Source: Herbaspirillum sp. CF444 (lineage in GTDB: Bacteria > Pseudomonadota > Gammaproteobacteria > Burkholderiales > Burkholderiaceae_D). Taken from it: a stretch of 64,000 bases of DNA. Of this stretch, positions 58,023-64,000 are shown one piece after another. The DNA is taken from contig NZ_AKJW01000026.1 of assembly GCF_000282135.1 (NCBI RefSeq), positions 18,126 through 82,125 on the forward strand, read 5' to 3'. Positions within the stretch are counted from its first letter, which is position 1; every line of letters begins with the position of its first letter. A program made the translations under genes and the position numbers. Below the pieces are notes generated by a model that ran no database searches, was not told where the DNA came from, and saw nothing but the letters and a program-made list of their open reading frames with translations.

Positions 58023-58754
58023 TCAGCTGTGCGGCTTCGGCAGCAGCGGCGTCGGATTGATCGGCTTGCCGTTGCTGCGGATCTCGAAATACAGCTTGAC
58101 CGTGCTGCTGTCGGTGTCGCCCATCTCGGCGATCTGCTGACCGCGGTTGACGGTCTGGCCTTCCCTGACCATGATCGATTTGTTGTGGGCGTAGACCGAC
58201 AGCAAGGTGCGGCTGTGCCGGACGATGATCATGTTGCCGTATCCGCGGATGCCGCGTCCCGCATAGGTCACCTTGCCGGCTTCGGCAGCCCAGATCGGCT
58301 GTCCGGTGGTGCCGACGATATCGATGCCCTTCAGATTGCGGTCGGTGGTCGGGCTGAGCTTGCCCTGCGCCGGCCACATCCAGTTCAGTTGCCCGGCTTC
58401 GGCGACCGCGGGCGCCGCCGATGTTGCCTGAGCTTCCGATGCGGCGTCCTTTTTCGCTTCGGCGGCTTTGCGCTCGCGTGTCGCGGTCGACTCTGTCGGG
58501 CGAGCAGGCCGCGCGCGCGAAATCGGCGCAACCGATGGCGGCGGCCTGATGCGCAAGACCTGGCCGACCTCGATGTCGTCCTTGTCGGAAATTTTGTTCC
58601 AGGCAGCCAGGTCGCGATAGTTCTGACCGAATGCACGGCCCAGCCCCATCAGCGTGTCGCCTCTCCTGACCGTATAAAAATCCCCATCCGCTTGCGGGGC
58701 GCCTGCGCAGGCTGCCAGCAGCACTGCGCACAAAACATGACTGTATCGACGCAC
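58023..58754 (-). CDS. NlpD-like lipoprotein with LysM and degenerate LytM (M23) domains
   Basis: 243 residues from a GTG at 58754, seven bases after the proC stop; AAGGA lies upstream, and longer starts would overlap proC. Lipoprotein signal with lipobox LAAC (about residue 16), LysM domain (about 27-70; YTVRRGDTLMGLGRAFG), a polar linker, and an M23 domain (about 125-240). The zinc ligands of active LytM enzymes are replaced: GIDIVG has no preceding histidine and the H-x-H site reads KLY. It is therefore probably not a peptidase but an NlpD/EnvC-type activator of cell-division amidases in the outer membrane. Confidence 0.88.
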   Translation of the reverse strand: MRRYSHVLCAVLLAACAGAPQADGDFYTVRRGDTLMGLGRAFGQNYRDLAAWNKISDKDDIEVGQVLRIRPPPSVAPISRARPARPTESTATRERKAAEAKKDAASEAQATSAAPAVAEAGQLNWMWPAQGKLSPTTDRNLKGIDIVGTTGQPIWAAEAGKVTYAGRGIRGYGNMIIVRHSRTLLSVYAHNKSIMVREGQTVNRGQQIAEMGDTDSSTVKLYFEIRSNGKPINPTPLLPKPHS

Positions 58755-58761
58755 GTTCAGA

Positions 58762-59577
58762 CTAATCCTTGCCAAACTCCTCCCCCAATTCCTTCCCTCT
58801 CGCAGCGGCGGCTTTGACCGCAGTAATAATGCGCGGCCCGACGCCGTCGTTTTCCATGCTGGTGAGCGCCGCATAAGTGGTGCCGCCCTTGGACGTCACG
58901 CGTTCGCGCAGCACCGACAGCGGTTCCGGCGAACGAATCGCCAGTTCGACCGCACCTGCAAACGTGGCCTTGGCCAGCTCGACGCCTTGCTCGGCGCTGA
59001 GGCCCAGTTCGGCGGCGGCCTGCTGCATGGCTTCCATGAAGTAGAACACGTAGGCCGGACCGCTGCCCGACACTGCCGTCACCGGATCGATCAGGTCTTC
59101 GCTGGCCAGCCAGATGGTCGTGCCGACGGCGCGCAGGATCGCATCGGCGCCGGCGCGTTGCTCGGCGCTTACGCCTGCCGTCGCCACCAGGCCGGTGATG
59201 CCTTTGCCGATCAGCGCCGGCGTATTGGGCATGGCGCGCACGACGGCCTGATGGCCGCCGAGCCAGCGCGACAGGTCGACGCTGCGGATGCCGGCGGCGA
59301 TCGACAGCACCAGTTGCGTGCCGATGAAAGGCTTGAGACTGTCGGCCACCTGGCGCATCTGCTGCGGCTTGACCGCCAGCACGATGACGTCGACCTTGGC
59401 GAGCATGTCGTCGACCTGCAGCGCCGTGGTGACGCCGAAACGCTGGTTCAGTTTTTCCAGCGACTCGGGGTTGAGGTCGACCACGTGGATGTTGCTGCCG
59501 TCGGTCAGCTTGCCTGCAAGACCGCCGATCAATGCCGCGGCCATGTTGCCGCCGCCGATGAAACCTATCTTCAACAT
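58762..59577 (-). CDS. proC: pyrroline-5-carboxylate reductase
   Basis: 271 residues from the ATG at 59577 (AGGAAGAGAG upstream). N-terminal Rossmann motif IGFIGGGNMAAALIGG, then AMPNTPALIGKGITGL (about 118-133) and the conserved C-terminal block DPVTAVSGSGPAYVF with RERVTSKGGTT. It makes proline from pyrroline-5-carboxylate with NAD(P)H. It follows yggS by 43 bases, a widespread pairing. Confidence 0.96.
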   Translation of the reverse strand: MLKIGFIGGGNMAAALIGGLAGKLTDGSNIHVVDLNPESLEKLNQRFGVTTALQVDDMLAKVDVIVLAVKPQQMRQVADSLKPFIGTQLVLSIAAGIRSVDLSRWLGGHQAVVRAMPNTPALIGKGITGLVATAGVSAEQRAGADAILRAVGTTIWLASEDLIDPVTAVSGSGPAYVFYFMEAMQQAAAELGLSAEQGVELAKATFAGAVELAIRSPEPLSVLRERVTSKGGTTYAALTSMENDGVGPRIITAVKAAAARGKELGEEFGKD

Positions 59578-59620
59578 ATGCTCTCTTCCTGTAGATGACG
59601 ACGGATAAATGCGAATAATT

Positions 59621-60322
59621 TTAATGAACCTGACGCTGTCCGAAAATGGCCGTGCCGACGCGCACGATCGTCGCGCCTTCGGCGATGGCGGCGTCCATGT
59701 CGGCGGACATGCCCATCGACAAGGTATCGCAGGCAATGCCGTCGGCGACCAGCAACGCCGCCAGTTCGCGCAGGCGCCGGAACGCCGCGCGCTGTTCCTG
59801 TTCCACTTCGGTCGGCGCCGGGATCGCCATCAGCCCGCGCAGGCGCAGACCGGGCATGGCGGCAACCGCCTGCGCCACCGGCAGCAATTCCTCGGGAGAC
59901 AAGCCGCTCTTGCTGTCTTCCGCGCTGATGTTCACCTGCAGGCAGATGTTCAGCGGCGGCAGTCCCGGGGGACGTTGCTCCGACAGGCGACGCGCGATTT
60001 TTTCGCGATCGACCGAATGCACCCAATCGAAATGTTCGGCAATCTGACGCGTCTTGTTGCTCTGTATCGGTCCGATGAAATGCCACGCGACCTGCGCTTC
60101 GGGCGCCGCGAGTTTCAACGCGGCGATTTTATCGAGCGCTTCCTGAACGTAATTCTCCCCGAATGCGGCCTGCCCTGCGTGTACGGCGTCCAATACAGAC
60201 GCAACATCAAAAAACTTCGATACAGCCAACAGTTGAATTTCTTGCGGATGGCGGCCGGCGGCCAGCGCGGCAGCGGCGATGCGAGCGTTAACAACTTGCA
60301 ACTGTTTGGCGATTGACGACAT
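59621..60322 (-). CDS. yggS: PLP homeostasis protein (YggS/PLPBP family)
   Basis: 233 residues from the ATG at 60322. The fold-type III PLP barrel binds pyridoxal phosphate on K36 (LLAVSKFF); FGENYVQEALDKI, WHFIGPIQSNK and MGMSADMDAAI are family hallmarks. It has no enzyme activity known; it buffers PLP and affects amino-acid pools. It stands beside proC and is divergent from pilT, the standard yggS-pilT arrangement of proteobacteria. Confidence 0.95.
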   Translation of the reverse strand: MSSIAKQLQVVNARIAAAALAAGRHPQEIQLLAVSKFFDVASVLDAVHAGQAAFGENYVQEALDKIAALKLAAPEAQVAWHFIGPIQSNKTRQIAEHFDWVHSVDREKIARRLSEQRPPGLPPLNICLQVNISAEDSKSGLSPEELLPVAQAVAAMPGLRLRGLMAIPAPTEVEQEQRAAFRRLRELAALLVADGIACDTLSMGMSADMDAAIAEGATIVRVGTAIFGQRQVH

Positions 60323-60374
60323 AATTCTTTGGCTCGGGGAGGGGCAACGCTGTTTTTTCGGTAAGAGATTATAA

Positions 60375-61415
60375 ATGGACATTCCCGGCCTGCTCGCCTT
60401 TTCGGTCAAGAATCACGCTTCCGACCTCCATCTGTCCACTGGTTTGCCGCCCATGCTGCGCATCCACGGCGACATCCGGCGCATCAACTTGCCGGCGCTG
60501 CAGGCGCACGACCTCGGCAACATGCTCGACGCCATCATGGACCAGGCGCAAGCCGATGCCTGGCGACGCGATCTGGAATGCGACTTCGCCATCGACATCG
60601 CCGGGCTGGCGCGCTTCCGCGTCAACGCCTTCCACCAGGTGCGCGGCCCGGCGGCGGTCATCCGCACCATCCCGCATGCGGTGCGCAGCCTGGACGAACT
60701 TGGCGCGCCGCCGGTGCTGGGCGAACTGGCGCTGCGCCGGCAGGGCCTGATCCTGGTCACCGGTCCCACCGGCTCGGGCAAATCGACCACGCTGGCGGCC
60801 ATGATCCGGCATATCAACGCGCATCGCCCCGGCCACATCCTGACCATCGAAGACCCGATCGAATTCATCCACGAACCGGATAAAAGCCTGATCAGCCAGC
60901 GCGCCGTCGGCGCCCATACGCACTCCTTCGCCAATGCCCTGCGCTCGGCCCTGCGCGAAGATCCGGACGTCATCCTGGTCGGCGAACTGCGCGACCTCGA
61001 CACCATCCGGCTGGCGCTGACCGCGGCGGAAACCGGCCATCTGGTGCTGGCCACGCTGCACACCTCGTCCGCCGTCAAAAGCATAGACCGCATCGTCGAC
61101 GTGTTTCCCGGCGACGAGAAAGAGATGGTGCGCGGCATGCTGTCGGAGTCGCTGAGCGCGGTGGTTTCGCAAATGCTGCTGAAAACCAGGTCAGGCGACG
61201 GCCGCGTCGCCGCCCACGAAATCATGCTGGGCACGCCCGCCATCCGCAACCTGATCCGCGAAGGCAAAGTGGCGCAGATGACGTCGGTGATGCAAACCTC
61301 GGCCGGCGCCGGCATGCAGACGCTCGACCATTGCCTGGGCGAATTGCTGCGCAAGGACCTGATCGCGCCGGAGACCGCGCGCGCAGCGGCCAAGGCGCCG
61401 GAGCAGTTCGCCTGA
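60375..61415 (+). CDS. pilT: twitching motility ATPase PilT
   Basis: 346 residues. N-terminal PAS-like domain (ASDLHLSTGLPPM), Walker A GPTGSGKST (130-138), Asp box EDPIEF, Walker B ILVGELRD and the PilT-specific AIRNLIREGKV near residue 290. It drives retraction of type IV pili. The usual pilU neighbour is absent; the next gene is a glutathione peroxidase. Confidence 0.95.
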   Translation: MDIPGLLAFSVKNHASDLHLSTGLPPMLRIHGDIRRINLPALQAHDLGNMLDAIMDQAQADAWRRDLECDFAIDIAGLARFRVNAFHQVRGPAAVIRTIPHAVRSLDELGAPPVLGELALRRQGLILVTGPTGSGKSTTLAAMIRHINAHRPGHILTIEDPIEFIHEPDKSLISQRAVGAHTHSFANALRSALREDPDVILVGELRDLDTIRLALTAAETGHLVLATLHTSSAVKSIDRIVDVFPGDEKEMVRGMLSESLSAVVSQMLLKTRSGDGRVAAHEIMLGTPAIRNLIREGKVAQMTSVMQTSAGAGMQTLDHCLGELLRKDLIAPETARAAAKAPEQFA

Positions 61416-61483
61416 AGTTAGCCCGAAGTTCACCGGCGGTGGGCTATCATGGTGTCCTTCCCACTTACTTCGACGAGGCCATC

Positions 61484-61969
61484 ATGCCCACCATCTACGA
61501 CTTCCAGCCCGCCCTGCCCGACCACACGCCGGCGGCGCTGGAGCAATATCGCGGCAAAGTCGTCCTGATCGTCAACACCGCCAGCAAATGCGGCTTCACG
61601 CCGCAGTACCAGGGTCTGGAAAAAATTTATCGCGAGTTCAAGGACAAGGGCGTGGAAGTGCTCGGCTTCCCCTGCAACCAATTCGGCGGCCAGGAGCCCG
61701 GCACGGCGGAAGAGATCGGCGCTTTCTGCGAGAAGAACTACGGCGTCAGCTTCCCGCTGTTCGCCAAGATCGACGTCAACGGCGACAAGGCCGATCCGCT
61801 GTTCACCTACATCAAGACGGAAGCGCCCGGCCTGCTGGGCAGCAAGGCCATCAAATGGAATTTCACCAAATTCCTGGTGCGCAAGAACGGCACCGTCTTC
61901 AAGCGCTACGCGCCGGCCACCAAGCCGGAAGACATGGTGGCCGACATCGAGAAGCTGCTGGCTGAATAA
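61484..61969 (+). CDS. glutathione peroxidase (cysteine type)
   Basis: 161 residues from the ATG at 61484. Catalytic tetrad positions: C36 in NTASKCGFTP, Q70 in FGGQEPG, W125 in IKWNFTKF and the following asparagine. Cysteine replaces selenocysteine, as usual in bacteria (BtuE-like). It reduces hydroperoxides with glutathione or thioredoxin in the cytoplasm. It converges with a GST gene six bases away. Confidence 0.94.
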   Translation: MPTIYDFQPALPDHTPAALEQYRGKVVLIVNTASKCGFTPQYQGLEKIYREFKDKGVEVLGFPCNQFGGQEPGTAEEIGAFCEKNYGVSFPLFAKIDVNGDKADPLFTYIKTEAPGLLGSKAIKWNFTKFLVRKNGTVFKRYAPATKPEDMVADIEKLLAE

Positions 61970-61975
61970 GACGGT

Positions 61976-62611
61976 TCAATGCACGCGACAGATGCCGTCG
62001 CCATATGGCGCGGCGGTGAATTCCGGCAGCGCTTCGGCCGCTTTCGACAAGGCCGCCAGCGCCGGATAGCGGTCGGCCGGCACCACGTCGGCCACCAGTT
62101 GCTGACTGAAGTGCCAGGCCACCGCAGTCGTCAGCGTAGCCTGGTCGATGGTTGCGCTGGTCACCGCGCGCGGCCGCTTCTCGAATTCCTCTTCCAGCGC
62201 CTTGTAGGCCGCCGACAGCTGGAGGGATACGCGCGACAGCCAGGGCTGGTGCAACTTCTCGGCCGGACGCAATGTGTGTTCGTAGACGATCTGCACGCTC
62301 TTCTCGCAGGCCGTCATCGCCAGGCCGATGATGCGCAAGGCGCGCTGCAACTCTGCCAGATCGGTAGGCAGCAAGCTGCGCTTTTTCTGCGGAAACGCCT
62401 CGGCATATTGCGTGATCAATATCGAATCCATCAGCACCATGCCGTCGTCGCAAATCAGCGACGGCGCTTTCACCAGCGGATTGATTTCACGAAAGCGGTC
62501 GAAAGTGCTGAATACCGAGATTGACTGATGTTCGAACGGCAAGCCGAGCAATTGCAAAGAAATGGCGGCGCGGCGGACGTAGGGAGAATCGAGCATACCG
62601 ATGAGTTGCAC
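61976..62611 (-). CDS. glutathione S-transferase family protein
   Basis: 211 residues from a GTG at 62611 with AAGGAG six bases upstream; the longer frame to 62776 crosses a terminator and a repeat. N-terminal thioredoxin-like domain (LIGMLDSPYVRRAAISLQLLG, the SPYVRR active region; VKAPSLICDDG; DSILITQY) and a helical C-domain. Such GSTs conjugate or reduce small electrophiles; the substrate is unknown. Its convergence with glutathione peroxidase fits oxidative defence. Confidence 0.88.
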   Translation of the reverse strand: MQLIGMLDSPYVRRAAISLQLLGLPFEHQSISVFSTFDRFREINPLVKAPSLICDDGMVLMDSILITQYAEAFPQKKRSLLPTDLAELQRALRIIGLAMTACEKSVQIVYEHTLRPAEKLHQPWLSRVSLQLSAAYKALEEEFEKRPRAVTSATIDQATLTTAVAWHFSQQLVADVVPADRYPALAALSKAAEALPEFTAAPYGDGICRVH

Positions 62612-62678
62612 TTGTATCTCCTTGATTGGAAAAATGGGGAACGAGAGACCTCGGGCCGTAAACATACCGCGAAACGAA

Positions 62679-62700
62679 AAAGGACGCCTTGGCGTCCTTT
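62679..62700. terminator. hairpin terminator between GST and ilvC region
   Basis: Perfect 10-bp stem AAAGGACGCC / GGCGTCCTTT with a 2-nt loop and T-runs both ways. On - it would stop read-through from ilvC before the GST gene. Confidence 0.8.
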
Positions 62701-62727
62701 CCTTCAACCGGTCTTCTCCGCATGACC

Positions 62728-62817
62728 GTCGTCCCAGCGAACGCTGGGACCCAGTGGCGTCCAGTGCATCGGTCAACCGCTTTTACGACACTGGGTTCCA
62801 ACTTTCGTTGGAACGAC
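62728..62817. repeat. dispersed double-hairpin repeat, copy C
   Basis: The best-preserved copy. Outer ends GTCGT / ACGAC, first hairpin GTCCCAGCG/CGCTGGGAC, inner pair ACCCAGTG / CACTGGGT, second hairpin TTCCAACTTTCGTTGGAA. The whole 90 bp can fold as one branched structure. Copies A and B are at 21133 and 38861. Confidence 0.78.
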
Positions 62818-62833
62818 AATTCCGAGGTACGAA

Positions 62834-62878
62834 TTAGTTCTTCGACTGGTCCACGAGTTTGTTGGCCTTAATCCACGG
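62834..62878 (-). pseudogene. relic of a second ilvC 3' end
   Basis: Read on -, this 45-base stretch encodes [14 protein letters not shown] and a stop, identical to the last 14 residues of ilvC (62984-63028). The 22 bases at its stop end are identical to ilvC; beyond that, differences affect codons only synonymously (for example GCC for GCT, AAC for AAT, CTC for TTG). Homology ends abruptly upstream. A GCAAAGC/GCTTTGC hairpin lies between relic and gene. Confidence 0.85.
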
Positions 62879-62983
62879 CAGGCCGGACGGGAATTCGCAA
62901 AGCACCGCTTTGCGCCGTCCCGCCCAGGGCACGCATACTTGCGCGTCCTGTGATGATGCCTATGATCGCGGTCCGGGGTCGTA

Positions 62984-64000
<1,017 letters not shown>

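Overview
The window is a GC-rich chromosomal segment of a betaproteobacterium. The trimeric Burkholderiales-type porins, recG beside queA-tgt, oxyR near recG, the ugpBAEC operon and the overall protein style point to Oxalobacteraceae, most likely Herbaspirillum or a close relative. The genus is an inference from memory of protein style, not from a search. I see no rRNA, tRNA, CRISPR array, insertion sequence or prophage.

Layout. 1-6.1 kb: the end of an Old Yellow Enzyme gene, a membrane GGDEF protein, a long AI-2E-family permease, and a DUF3311 + sodium:solute symporter pair behind a striking nested dyad. 6.2-12.1 kb: a sugar-acid type locus (MFS carrier, DapA-like aldolase/dehydratase, LysR regulator, enolase-superfamily dehydratase) whose two control regions carry a near-identical 19-bp site, followed by a porin. 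12.4-18.7 kb: an L-idonate/gluconate operon (permease, FGGY kinase, SDR, Zn-dehydrogenase) divergent from a LacI-type regulator, with two matching operators between them. 18.9-20.7 kb: periplasmic gamma-glutamyltransferase. 20.8-21.5 kb: a gene-free block made of two inverted copies of a structured element. 21.5-25.9 kb: tcdA, then yajC-secD-secF.

26.1-38.9 kb: a catabolic block (acyl-CoA synthetase; GH31 glycosidase with a five-gene sugar ABC locus; porin; FCD/GntR regulator with D-mannonate dehydratase). It lies exactly between yajC-secD-secF and queA-tgt, which are normally contiguous in proteobacteria. 38.9-47.5 kb: tgt, queA, recG, a DUF4153 membrane protein, cytochrome c, oxyR and a GST. 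47.5-52.4 kb: orphan TRAP binding protein, SnoaL-like protein, orphan cheD, an apparently Tat-exported fumarylacetoacetase-family protein, a LysR regulator and a RidA protein. 52.4-56.8 kb: ugpBAEC for glycerol-3-phosphate uptake. 57-64 kb: housekeeping genes (ubiA, an NlpD-like lipoprotein, proC, yggS, pilT, glutathione peroxidase, a GST, ilvC).

The most interesting non-coding signals are: (i) the two inverted elements at 20.9-21.5 kb, whose hairpin stems differ by compensating base pairs while an apical loop is identical; (ii) a three-copy family of ~80-90 bp dyad repeats, one copy at the catabolic-block/tgt junction and one beside ilvC; (iii) a 45-bp relic of a second ilvC 3' end that differs from ilvC only by synonymous changes; and (iv) clear operator sets for four of the local regulators or operons.
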